A DNA stretch of 64,000 nt from Halanaerobacter jeridensis (lineage in GTDB: Bacteria; Bacillota; Halanaerobiia; Halobacteroidales; Halobacteroidaceae): NCBI RefSeq assembly GCF_016908315.1, contig NZ_JAFBDQ010000001.1:124001-188000 (forward strand), written 5' to 3'. Made by a program: the position numbers and the translations under genes. This document shows positions 34,931-42,903 of this stretch, piece by piece. Under the pieces are notes generated by a model, which was not told the origin of the DNA, did no database searches, and worked only from the letters and a program-made list of their open reading frames with translations. Each line of letters opens with the position of its first letter. Position 1 is the first letter of the stretch.

Positions 34931-34958
34931 AGGGGGGGCCTTGTCCCCCTACTTTTTT
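34931..34958 (+). terminator. Terminator-like hairpin between flgE and flbD
   Basis: AGGGGG (34931-34936) pairs with CCCCCT (34945-34950), followed by a run of six T after AC (34953-34958). It is in the middle of the operon, so it probably sets the ratio of hook protein to downstream genes by partial termination. Confidence 0.75.
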
Positions 34959-34990
34959 AGCAGGATTAGATTGTAAAGGAGTGATTATGA

Positions 34991-35182
34991 ATTATAAAAG
35001 TTACTCGGCTTGATGATTCTGAAGTTGTGATTAATGCGGATTTAATTGAATCTGTACAAGCTACTCCTGATACAGTGGTCAAGTTAACTTCTGGTTATAC
35101 AATTATTGTGCAAGAAGATGTAGACCTGATTATTGACAAAGTAATTAATTATCAAAGAAAAGTTAATTTTAAGCCTGAATAA
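34991..35182 (+). CDS. flbD: Flagellar protein FlbD/SwrD, apparently starting at AUU
   Basis: This frame encodes 63 residues, (M)IKVTRLDDSEVVINADLIE-type start followed by SVQATPDTVVKLTSGYTIIV and the Lys-rich end, which is a full FlbD (SwrD in B. subtilis, a factor for motor torque). No ATG, GTG or TTG lies upstream in frame: TGA at 34988 directly precedes ATT 34991. AAAGGAG at 34976-34981 is nine bases before the ATT. An ATG at 34986 in another frame gives only eight codons. The start is therefore AUU, or there is a sequencing indel. Confidence 0.85.
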   Translation: MIKVTRLDDSEVVINADLIESVQATPDTVVKLTSGYTIIVQEDVDLIIDKVINYQRKVNFKPE

Positions 35183-35196
35183 ATAGAGGTGGTAGA

Positions 35197-35994
35197 ATGG
35201 ATTTTGCATCAATTGTTGGATTGATTTTGGGAACAGCTCTTGTATTATTTGGTATGTTCCTACAGGGGAATTTAATCATCTATGCTAGTGCTACTTCTGC
35301 TTTAATTGTAATCGGTGGTACTTTTGGAGCAGTAATTTTAGCTTATTCCTTTGAACAGCTAAAAAATGCTGCAATGGCTCTAAAAGTTGTTTTTTCTAGC
35401 CAACAAGATGAAGCTAGTGAAGTTATTTCAGTCTTAGTTAGTTTTGCTGAAAAAGCAAGACGAGAAGGATTGTTAGCATTAGAGGAAGAAGCTAATCAGT
35501 TAGATGATGAGTTTTTGCAGAAGGGAATTCAATTAGTAGTAGATGGTACAGACCCTAAATTAGTAAAGAATATATTAGAGACGGAACTTGATTTTCTATC
35601 TGAACGACATTCAATTAGTCGAAGTGTATATGCTAAAGGAGCAGAATTAGCTCCTGCTTTTGGAATGATAGGTACTTTAATTGGTTTAATTGGGATGTTA
35701 AGTAAGTTAGAAGATCCTAGTACATTAGGTTCAGGAATGGCAACAGCTTTAATTACAACTTTTTATGGAGCTTTATTAGGTAATTTAATCTTTATTCCAA
35801 TAGCTGAAAAATTAAAAGTAAAGAGTGAAGAAGAAATTTTAGTTAAAGAAATTATAATTGAAGGGATTTTGTCAATTCAAGCTGGAGAAAACCCTCGGAT
35901 TGTAGAAGAAAAGTTAAAAGCCTTTTTACCACCAGCTACCCGTTCAGAAGTTGAAATGGAAGAAGAGGAGATGAATGCCAATGCCGCGGGATAG
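35197..35994 (+). CDS. motA: Flagellar motor stator protein MotA
   Basis: MotA forms the pentameric proton or sodium channel ring with MotB. Four transmembrane helices (about 5-25, 30-50, 150-170, 183-205) and the cytoplasmic loop RREGLLALEEEANQLDDEFL are visible; the Pro of AELAPAFGMIGTLIGLIGML is the conserved channel residue. It has 265 residues. ATG 35197 follows AGAGGTGGTAGA. It overlaps motB by about 20 bases. In B. subtilis motAB lie elsewhere. Confidence 0.96.
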   Translation: MDFASIVGLILGTALVLFGMFLQGNLIIYASATSALIVIGGTFGAVILAYSFEQLKNAAMALKVVFSSQQDEASEVISVLVSFAEKARREGLLALEEEANQLDDEFLQKGIQLVVDGTDPKLVKNILETELDFLSERHSISRSVYAKGAELAPAFGMIGTLIGLIGMLSKLEDPSTLGSGMATALITTFYGALLGNLIFIPIAEKLKVKSEEEILVKEIIIEGILSIQAGENPRIVEEKLKAFLPPATRSEVEMEEEEMNANAAG

Positions 35995-36709
35995 AAAAAA
36001 ACAAGATGATGATGGTGGAGCAGATTGGATGACAACCTATGGAGATATGATGACCCTTTTATTAGCCTTTTTTGTATTATTATATTCTTTTTCTTCTTTA
36101 GATGCTAATAAATTTAAAATGATGATTGAAGGTTTACAAGGAAAACTAGGCGTCTTAAAAGGCGGGAAAACTATTTCTTCAGCTCCGATGATTGATGCTG
36201 GATTAAATAGCCAAAGAAGTGGTGCTCGCCAATTAAGTGACTTGAATACTAAAGTAGAAGAATATATTAGAGACCAAGGTCTAGAAGAGGATGTCGAAAC
36301 CAAAATCACTGATAAAGGATTGACAGTTAGATTTACAGGAAAAGTTCTTTTTGACCTTGGAGAGGCCGAAATAAAAGAAGATGCTAAAGAAATATTGAAT
36401 AACATGGCTCAATTTATTAAAACCGTGCCTAATGATGTAATGGTAGAAGGACATACAGATGATTTACCAATTAATAATTCTGAATTCCCGTCTAACTGGG
36501 AATTATCTACTGCTAGAGCAACAAATGTGATTAGATATTTTATTGAAAATGATAATGTTGACCCGACGCGCCTTTCTGCTGCCGGATATTCAAAATATAA
36601 ACCAATTGTACCTAATAAAAGTTTGGAAAACCGCATGCAGAATAGAAGAGTAGATATTGTAATTTTAAGAATGGATCAGCAACAGAAGGAGGGAGCTTTG
36701 GATGGCTGA
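35975..36709 (+). CDS. motB: Flagellar motor stator protein MotB
   Basis: MotB anchors the stator to peptidoglycan. After a short basic/acidic N-terminus comes DWMTTYGDMMTLLLAFFVLL with the ion-carrying Asp24, then a plug/linker and the OmpA-like domain with VEGHTDDLPINN and NWELSTARATNVIRYFIEN. It has 244 residues. ATG 35975 lies within the end of motA; ATG 35981 is an equally possible start. Confidence 0.96.
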   Translation: MPMPRDRKKQDDDGGADWMTTYGDMMTLLLAFFVLLYSFSSLDANKFKMMIEGLQGKLGVLKGGKTISSAPMIDAGLNSQRSGARQLSDLNTKVEEYIRDQGLEEDVETKITDKGLTVRFTGKVLFDLGEAEIKEDAKEILNNMAQFIKTVPNDVMVEGHTDDLPINNSEFPSNWELSTARATNVIRYFIENDNVDPTRLSAAGYSKYKPIVPNKSLENRMQNRRVDIVILRMDQQQKEGALDG

Positions 36710-37190
36710 CGAGGAAAATGAAAACAATAATGATAATGGCTTTAATTTAAGTTTGATTATTGCAGTAGTATTATCAGTAGTATTAGCTACTAGTTTATCT
36801 TACTTTATGATGATGAAATTTGGTGGTTTAGGTAATGGAAATGCTGAAAATGGAACTGAAGAATCTAAAAAGAAAAAAGAAGAAGTTAAAAAAATAGGTC
36901 CTACTCATAATTTAGATCAATTTTTAGTTAATTTATCAGGTAGCAATAGTTATGTTAAGATCAAAATTTCTGTAGAAGTAGATAATAAAGATGTAATTGA
37001 GGAGATTCAAAATAGGACTCCACAAATTAGAGATACAATCATTTCAATTTTAAGGTCTAAAGAGATGAAAGATATTAGTAATAATCCATCTGCTAAGAAA
37101 TTACGACAAGAAATTAGGAATAGAGTAAATCAGCACTTAGCTCAAGGTAAAGTTACTAATGTTTTCTTTACTGAATTTGTAGTACAGTAA
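36702..37190 (+). CDS. fliL: Flagellar basal body-associated protein FliL
   Basis: FliL surrounds the stator and stabilises it. One transmembrane helix (about 14-35) follows an acidic Asn-rich N-terminus; the periplasmic part has LDQFLVNLSGSNSYVKIKIS and RTPQIRDTIISILRSKEMKD, the stomatin-like fold. It has 162 residues. It begins eight bases inside the end of motB. Confidence 0.95.
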   Translation: MADEENENNNDNGFNLSLIIAVVLSVVLATSLSYFMMMKFGGLGNGNAENGTEESKKKKEEVKKIGPTHNLDQFLVNLSGSNSYVKIKISVEVDNKDVIEEIQNRTPQIRDTIISILRSKEMKDISNNPSAKKLRQEIRNRVNQHLAQGKVTNVFFTEFVVQ

Positions 37191-37235
37191 AGTATTTAAA
37201 TTGGCAGTTAGTTTGTTGAGATGGGAGGTAGTAAT

Positions 37236-38252
37236 ATGCCCTCAGATAGGGTTTTATCGCAAGATGAAATAGATAATTTATTAGATGCAGTTTCTTCAGG
37301 AGAAGTAGGAACTGAAGAATTAAAAGAAGAAGAAAATGAGAAAGAAATAGAAGTATATGATTTTAAGCGACCCAATAAATTATCTAAAGACCAGCTGAGA
37401 ACTCTCAGAATGATTTATGAAGGTTTTGGTCGTTTAGTGAGTACAGAAATTTCTACTCAGTTGCGAACAATGGTCAAAATAGATGTAACTTCTATAGAAC
37501 AATTATCATATGATGAATTTATTCGTTCTCTACCGCAGCCTACAGTAATGGGAATCTGTGATTTTCATCCTTTTAATGGTGAATTTATTATTGAGATCAA
37601 TCCTAAAATTGCTTTAGCAATTGTAGAACGTATTTTTGGTGGTGGAGATACTAGTCAAAATGCCGAAGGTAGAGAATTTACAGATATTGAAGAGGTTGTA
37701 CTGAAAAAGATTAATAAACATATTTTAAATAGTTTTGGTGAAGCTTGGGAAAATGTAGCTGATTTGCGGCCGCGTTTAAGAGAATTAGAATCTAATCCGC
37801 AATTTACCCAGATTGTGCCTAGTAATGATATGGTTATACTTGCTACTTTTGAGACGCAAATTGGTGATACTGAAGGACTAATAAATATTTGTATTCCTTA
37901 TATTGTTTTAGAACCATTAGTTTCTAAATTAAGTGCTCAATATTGGTTTGCTACTTCAATGAGTGAATCAAAATCAGAGAATTTATCTGATTTAAAGAAA
38001 CGACTGGGTAGAGCAAAATTGCAAGTAGAAGCAATGTTGGGAAGTACTACCGTAACTATTAATCAATTATTAAATTTAAATAAAGGTGATGTATTGAGGT
38101 TAGATTCTAAGACTGAGCAAGATTTAGTTATTAATGTTGATGGAAGAGAAAAATTTAGAGCTAAAGCAGGAAAGAAAGGAAGTAAAGTAGCTGTAGAAAT
38201 TACTTCTGAAATATCCGAAGAAGATGATTGGGAGGAGGAAGACAATGAGTGA
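37236..38252 (+). CDS. fliM: Flagellar motor switch protein FliM
   Basis: FliM is the middle C-ring component. The N-terminal VLSQDEIDNLLDAV is the CheY-P-binding peptide, then the CheC-like middle domain (FHPFNGEFIIEINPKIALAI) and the C-terminal SpoA domain (VTINQLLNLNKGDVLRLDSK). I use ATG 37236 behind GGGAGGTAGTA (338 residues); ATG 37221 would add five residues and place the ribosome site inside. It overlaps fliY by eight bases. Confidence 0.97.
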   Translation: MPSDRVLSQDEIDNLLDAVSSGEVGTEELKEEENEKEIEVYDFKRPNKLSKDQLRTLRMIYEGFGRLVSTEISTQLRTMVKIDVTSIEQLSYDEFIRSLPQPTVMGICDFHPFNGEFIIEINPKIALAIVERIFGGGDTSQNAEGREFTDIEEVVLKKINKHILNSFGEAWENVADLRPRLRELESNPQFTQIVPSNDMVILATFETQIGDTEGLINICIPYIVLEPLVSKLSAQYWFATSMSESKSENLSDLKKRLGRAKLQVEAMLGSTTVTINQLLNLNKGDVLRLDSKTEQDLVINVDGREKFRAKAGKKGSKVAVEITSEISEEDDWEEEDNE

Positions 38253-39540
38253 TGATGTTTTATCACAAGATGAAATTAATGCATTATTAAATGATGATGA
38301 AGATGATGAAGGGGCTGAAGAAGTTGATACTACAGAAGAGACTGATGTAGAGGCAGATACTGAAGATTTTGAAGATCCATTATCGGAAATGGAAAAAGAT
38401 GCTATTGGAGAAGTAGCAAATATTTCCATGGGTTCTGCTGCTACTGCGTTGTATGGTCTTTTAAATAAAAAAGTGGAAATTACTACTCCCCGAGTTGAAG
38501 TGAAGAAATTAAAGGACTTAGTAGATGATTATGAACGACCTTGTGTGGTAGTCGATGTTAAATATACTGAGGGATTAAAAGGAAGTAACCAATTAATTCT
38601 TGAATCTAAAGATGCCTCAATCATTACTGATTTAATGATGGGAGGCGATGGTACGGCTCCACCAGAAGAATTAAGTGAGATGCATATTAGTGCTGTTGGA
38701 GAAGCAATGAATCAGATGATGGGTTCTGCTTCTACTTCTATGTCTGATTTCTTTGAAGGGGATAAGGTTAATATTTCTCCTCCAGAAGCTGAGTTATTAG
38801 ATATGGACAAATCAGCTATAGATATTGAAGGTGTTTCAGATGAAGAACCAGTAGCTAATATAATCTTTGACCTTCATATTGGAGATTTAGTTGATAGTCA
38901 AATAGTGCAAGTGATGTCTATAGAATTTGCTAAGAAATTAGCTAGTGGTTTATTAAATCCTGGGGGGAGTGAAAGTGAAACCAGCAGTAGTGCAGAAGAA
39001 ACAACTAGTTCTCAGCCAGAACAACAGCAACAAGCTGCTAATCAACAACAACAACAGCAGCAGCCACAACAACAGCAACAACAACAGCAACAGCAGCCAG
39101 CAGCTCAAGTTAATCAACAACAAGCTGCAGCAGCTCAGAATAATCAGCAACAAGTGGCCCAACAACAGCCACAACAACAGCAAGCACAAAGAAATCAAGC
39201 TGCTAGTCCAGGAGTCCAGCAAGAAAATGTTGAAGTGCAAGATGTAGAATTAGAAGAATTAGGTGGTAATGGAAAAGCTTCAGCAAAAGATATTAGTCTG
39301 ATTAATGATATTTCATTAGAATTAACTGTTAGACTAGGTAAAACTGAGATGCCAATTAAAGATATCCTTGACTTAGCGCCTGGTTCAGTAATTGAATTAG
39401 ATAGGTTAGCAGGAGAAGCTGTTGATTTATTAGCTAATGGTAAGATCATTGCTCGTGGTGAGGTAGTTGTTATTGATGAGAACTTTGGATTTAGAGTGAC
39501 TGATATAATTAGTTCTGAAGAAAGACTTAAGAAATTATAA
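38245..39540 (+). CDS. fliY: Flagellar motor switch phosphatase FliY
   Basis: FliY is a C-ring protein and CheY-P phosphatase. It opens SDDVLSQDEINALL (CheY-binding peptide as in FliM). Both phosphatase motifs are intact: D-x3-E-x2-N in DAIGEVAN and S-x3-E-x2-N in SAVGEAMN. A Gln-rich linker (about residues 257-328, encoded by CAA/CAG repeats) leads to the SpoA/FliN domain with LELTVRLGKTEMPIKDILDL. I start at ATG 38245 behind GGGAGGAGGAAG. In B. subtilis cheY follows; here fliO follows after 15 bp. Confidence 0.96.
   Translation: MSDDVLSQDEINALLNDDEDDEGAEEVDTTEETDVEADTEDFEDPLSEMEKDAIGEVANISMGSAATALYGLLNKKVEITTPRVEVKKLKDLVDDYERPCVVVDVKYTEGLKGSNQLILESKDASIITDLMMGGDGTAPPEELSEMHISAVGEAMNQMMGSASTSMSDFFEGDKVNISPPEAELLDMDKSAIDIEGVSDEEPVANIIFDLHIGDLVDSQIVQVMSIEFAKKLASGLLNPGGSESETSSSAEETTSSQPEQQQQAANQQQQQQQPQQQQQQQQQQPAAQVNQQQAAAAQNNQQQVAQQQPQQQQAQRNQAASPGVQQENVEVQDVELEELGGNGKASAKDISLINDISLELTVRLGKTEMPIKDILDLAPGSVIELDRLAGEAVDLLANGKIIARGEVVVIDENFGFRVTDIISSEERLKKL
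39013..39228 (+). repeat. CAA/CAG-rich tract encoding the FliY poly-Gln linker
   Basis: The tract is a chain of CAA and CAG codons with interspersed CCA, GCT and AAT, giving runs of up to ten Gln. The two synonymous codons are mixed. Length change by multiples of three would keep the frame. Confidence 0.85.
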
Positions 39541-39555
39541 GTAAGGGTTGATTGT

Positions 39556-39888
39556 ATGGAATATACCTGGGATTTGCTGAAAGTATTATTAGTTTTAGTT
39601 GGGATTTTAAGCTTGTTTTATGCTATAGCTAAATTTATTAGAAATAAAAAAGTATTTAATGAAACTAATCAAATTAAAGTTTTAGAGCGGAGTTATTTAA
39701 ACTCCGATCAGGTTTTATATTTAGTGCAAGTAGTAGAAGAGATTTGGTTAGTAACTGCCACTGAGCAAAAAATTGAGTTTGTGAAGCAGGTAGAATTAGA
39801 TGTAGAAGATTTTGAAGAATCAACTGCCCAGGGGCCTAATATACTAAATTACTTTAAGAAAGGTACTGATAGCAAAGATGAAGAATAA
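39556..39888 (+). CDS. fliO: Flagellar biosynthetic protein FliO
   Basis: FliO assists assembly of FliP in the export gate. One transmembrane helix (about 6-28) is followed by the cytoplasmic domain with IKVLERSYLNSDQVLYLVQV and EEIWLVTATEQKIEFVKQVE. The 110-residue length and position before fliP are typical. It ends 11 bases inside fliP. Confidence 0.92.
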   Translation: MEYTWDLLKVLLVLVGILSLFYAIAKFIRNKKVFNETNQIKVLERSYLNSDQVLYLVQVVEEIWLVTATEQKIEFVKQVELDVEDFEESTAQGPNILNYFKKGTDSKDEE

Positions 39889-40639
39889 ACACTTATTACT
39901 TAGTTTATTAGTAGTACTTTTGTTAGTATTTATGCAAAGTACTGCCTTTGCTGCACCTCAATTTGAAATCCCTAATTTGAGATTAGAAATTGGTGATGGA
40001 GAGGCTCAACCACAAGATTTAGCTATGTCAATGAGAATACTGTTATTATTAACAGTATTAACTTTAGCACCGGCAATACTTATTTTAGTAACTTCTTTTA
40101 CCCGGATTATTGTTGTATTGTCTTTATTGAGACGTGCTTTGGCAACACAGAGAATGCCTCCTAATCAGGTGTTGATTGGTTTAGCTTTGATTTTGACAGT
40201 TTATATTATGGCTCCAGTGTGGAGTCAAGTAAATCAAGAAGCTTTACAGCCTTATTTGGAAGAAGAAATCAATGAAGCTACAGCATTTGAGCGAACTACA
40301 AAACCAGTGAGAGAATTTATGTTTGAATATACTCGAGAAAAAGATATTGCTCTGTTTGTTAATTTGTCGGAAATGCCGCGGCCTGATAATCATCGAGATA
40401 TTCCGCTGTATGTTTTAGTCCCGGCTTTTGTGATTAGTGAACTAAAAACAGCATTTCAAATTGGGTTTATGATTTATTTGCCTTTCGTAGTGATTGATAT
40501 GATTGTAGCAAGTACTCTAATGTCAATGGGGATGATGATGCTTCCTCCTGTTATGATTTCACTACCTTTTAAAATATTATTATTTGTTTTAGTAGATGGA
40601 TGGTATTTAGTAATTAAGTCGTTAATTGAAACTTTTTAG
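39878..40639 (+). CDS. fliP: Flagellar export gate protein FliP
   Basis: FliP builds the core of the export gate. A cleavable signal-like N-terminus (residues 1-25) precedes the four transmembrane helices; conserved segments include LTLAPAILILVTSFTRIIVV, RRALATQRMPPNQVLIGLAL and PAFVISELKTAFQIGFMIYL. It has 253 residues. ATG 39878 overlaps the end of fliO. Confidence 0.97.
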   Translation: MKNKHLLLSLLVVLLLVFMQSTAFAAPQFEIPNLRLEIGDGEAQPQDLAMSMRILLLLTVLTLAPAILILVTSFTRIIVVLSLLRRALATQRMPPNQVLIGLALILTVYIMAPVWSQVNQEALQPYLEEEINEATAFERTTKPVREFMFEYTREKDIALFVNLSEMPRPDNHRDIPLYVLVPAFVISELKTAFQIGFMIYLPFVVIDMIVASTLMSMGMMMLPPVMISLPFKILLFVLVDGWYLVIKSLIETF

Positions 40640-40655
40640 TAAAGGAGCGATATAG

Positions 40656-40925
40656 ATGAATCAAGTTCAAGTTCTTGATATAGGTCGTGAAGCCTTATTA
40701 ACAGTAATGAAAGTGACTGCTCCGATGTTAGGTTTAGGAATGGCGGCTGGTTTGACAATTAGTATTTTTCAGGCGACTACTCAAATTCAGGAACAGACTT
40801 TAACTTTTGTACCTAAGATTTTAGCTGTTTTAGCTTCAATTATTGTTTTTGGCCCTTGGATGTTGAGTACATTGATGGAATTTATCACTAATTTATTTAC
40901 TAGTATCCCCCAGTATGTGGGGTGA
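40656..40925 (+). CDS. fliQ: Flagellar export gate protein FliQ
   Basis: FliQ is a small two-helix gate subunit. The 89-residue sequence has LDIGREALLTVMKVTAPMLG, then ISIFQATTQIQEQTLTFVPK and a second membrane helix. ATG 40656 follows AAAGGAGCGATATAG. A 106-bp gap follows before fliR, larger than other gaps in the cluster, in which I see no convincing promoter. Confidence 0.96.
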   Translation: MNQVQVLDIGREALLTVMKVTAPMLGLGMAAGLTISIFQATTQIQEQTLTFVPKILAVLASIIVFGPWMLSTLMEFITNLFTSIPQYVG

Positions 40926-41031
40926 TAAGTGCTTGTGATAGAAAACAGAGCTATCTATTTTGTCATCATAAATATTATTAAATTAATCTTCTTAAAAAGG
41001 TGTTAAAATTGCTATAAGTAAGGGGAATTTT

Positions 41032-41811
41032 ATGAATCAACAAGAGTTGTTAATCCAAATTTATCATTTAGGGTTAATTTTATTCAGAATTATTGCTGTG
41101 TTTTTGATAGCCCCTATTTACGGCAGTCAGGCTGTGCCTAAACGTTTAAAATTAGCTTTAGCTCTGCTAATTATTTTTATTTTATACCCTCAAATTCCTG
41201 TAGCACAAATTGAATGGCCACAACCATTATTAAAAATGTTTATATATTTTGTGATGGAGTTTATTGTTGGTCTGATTATTGGATTTATATTTTCTTTAGC
41301 TTTTACTACAATTCAATTGGCAGGGCAGTTTATTGATCGTAGGATGGGTTATGCTTTAGCTAATGTGATGAATCCTAGTGAAGGATTCCAAGTACCATTA
41401 GTAGGGCAATTTAAAAATATAGTGGCAACTTTGATCTTTTTAACAGTTAATGGACATCATTATATTTTAAAATTATTAGATGAGAGTTTTATGATGGTTC
41501 CGATTAATCAATTGTCTTTTTCTACGGGATTGGCTCAGTCGTTAATGAAAATCATTGGAGATATATTCCCAATAGCTTTTAAGATTGCTTTACCAATTGT
41601 TAGTATTTTATTTATAATTGATTTAGCATTTGGATTAGTAGCTCGTGTAGTACCCCAGATGAATGTATTTATTATGGGAATGCCTACTAAGAGTTTAGTA
41701 GGATTATTGATGTTAAGCTTTGTTTTAGGTAATTATATAAATTTTTTAGAAGGATTCTTTACAGATACAGTCCAAAATTTATATAATGTATTACAAGTAA
41801 TGGGACCATGA
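41032..41811 (+). CDS. fliR: Flagellar export gate protein FliR
   Basis: FliR is the third export gate subunit, with six membrane helices. Conserved segments are FRIIAVFLIAPIYGSQAVPK, FALSLAFTTIQLAGQF-like IFSLAFTTIQLAGQFIDRRM and GLVARVVPQMNVFIMGMPTK. It has 259 residues. ATG 41032 follows AAGGGGAATTTT. flhB follows 25 bases later. Confidence 0.96.
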   Translation: MNQQELLIQIYHLGLILFRIIAVFLIAPIYGSQAVPKRLKLALALLIIFILYPQIPVAQIEWPQPLLKMFIYFVMEFIVGLIIGFIFSLAFTTIQLAGQFIDRRMGYALANVMNPSEGFQVPLVGQFKNIVATLIFLTVNGHHYILKLLDESFMMVPINQLSFSTGLAQSLMKIIGDIFPIAFKIALPIVSILFIIDLAFGLVARVVPQMNVFIMGMPTKSLVGLLMLSFVLGNYINFLEGFFTDTVQNLYNVLQVMGP

Positions 41812-41836
41812 TGAGTTATCTATAGGGGGGATGATA

Positions 41837-42901
41837 ATGCCAGATGATGCCGAAAAAACCGAAGATCCGACCCCCAAGCGGAGAGAAGAAGCTCGTGAAG
41901 AAGGGCAAGTAGCTGAAAGTCAAGAACTAAATACTGCTTTAACATTATTTTTTAGTTTTGTGATTTTGTTTTTTGTGATGCCTCATATTTTAAAAGAAAT
42001 TATGCGTTTCATTACTAAGGTTTATACTCAATATTTTAGTATGGAATTTAGTTTATTAACTATTCATAATTTAAGTATAGAAATAATGAGATTTATACTA
42101 AGGTTGATCGCTCCGATTTTTACGATGGTTATGGTAGTTGGAGTTTTAAGTTCCATTTTACAGATTGGTTTTTTATTTTCTCCGCAAATTGTACAGCCTG
42201 AATTTAGTAAGTTGAATCCGATACAAGGTGTCAAACAAATGTTCTCTAAAAAAACTTTAGTAGAATTAGTTAAATCTGTAGCCAAAATAGTTTTGGTAGT
42301 AGGGATTGCTTTTGTTACTATTAGAGCTGTAGTTTCTGAATTTTTATTATTAATTTATAGTAATTTAGAGAAAGTAATCTCTTTATTAGGTGGTTTATCT
42401 TTTAAATTAGGGATGAGGGTTAGCCTTCTTTTTCTTGTATTAGGGATTATGGATTTGTTTTATCAACGCTGGCAGCATGAACAGGATTTGAAAATGAGTA
42501 AGAAAGAGGTAGAAGAAGAACGGAAACAGACAGAAGGTAATCCAGAAGTAAAGCAACAGCGTAAGCAAAAGCAGCAAGAAATGGCGCAGCAACGAATGAT
42601 GCAAGATGTACCGGATGCAGATGTAGTAATTACTAACCCGACTCATTTCGCCATAGCTATTAAATTTGATATAGAGGCTATGGAAGCGCCGGTTGTATTA
42701 GCTAAAGGTCAAGATGATATTGCTCAAAAGATTAAAGAAGTAGCCCAAGAAAATGAGATAGAAATTGTAGAAGAAAAGCCGTTAGCTCGGGCTTTATATA
42801 GAATGGTAGAAATTGGAGAAGAAATCCCGGCTGAATTGTATCAGGCTGTAGCAGAAATATTAGCTTATGTTTATCAAATGGATGATGAAAGGAGGTTATA
42901 A
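41837..42901 (+). CDS. flhB: Flagellar export switch protein FlhB
   Basis: FlhB switches export from hook to filament substrates. It opens EKTEDPTPKRREEAREEGQV, has four membrane helices (about 28-50, 80-105, 137-160, 175-205) and the autocleavage site NPTH in VVITNPTHFAIAIKF. It has 354 residues from ATG 41837 behind GGGGGGATGATA; ATG 41831 adds two. It ends three bases before flhA. Confidence 0.97.
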   Translation: MPDDAEKTEDPTPKRREEAREEGQVAESQELNTALTLFFSFVILFFVMPHILKEIMRFITKVYTQYFSMEFSLLTIHNLSIEIMRFILRLIAPIFTMVMVVGVLSSILQIGFLFSPQIVQPEFSKLNPIQGVKQMFSKKTLVELVKSVAKIVLVVGIAFVTIRAVVSEFLLLIYSNLEKVISLLGGLSFKLGMRVSLLFLVLGIMDLFYQRWQHEQDLKMSKKEVEEERKQTEGNPEVKQQRKQKQQEMAQQRMMQDVPDADVVITNPTHFAIAIKFDIEAMEAPVVLAKGQDDIAQKIKEVAQENEIEIVEEKPLARALYRMVEIGEEIPAELYQAVAEILAYVYQMDDERRL

Positions 42902-42903
42902 AA

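Noticed and set aside
38953-39247. Leu-rich and Asn/Ser-rich frames in the fliY CAA/CAG tract
   Set aside because: They result from translating a repeat tract in other frames.
40926-41031. Internal promoter between fliQ and fliR
   Set aside because: Several TATAAT-like strings occur in the AT-rich gap, but none pairs with a good -35 at 16-18 bp, and no sigma-D type site was found.
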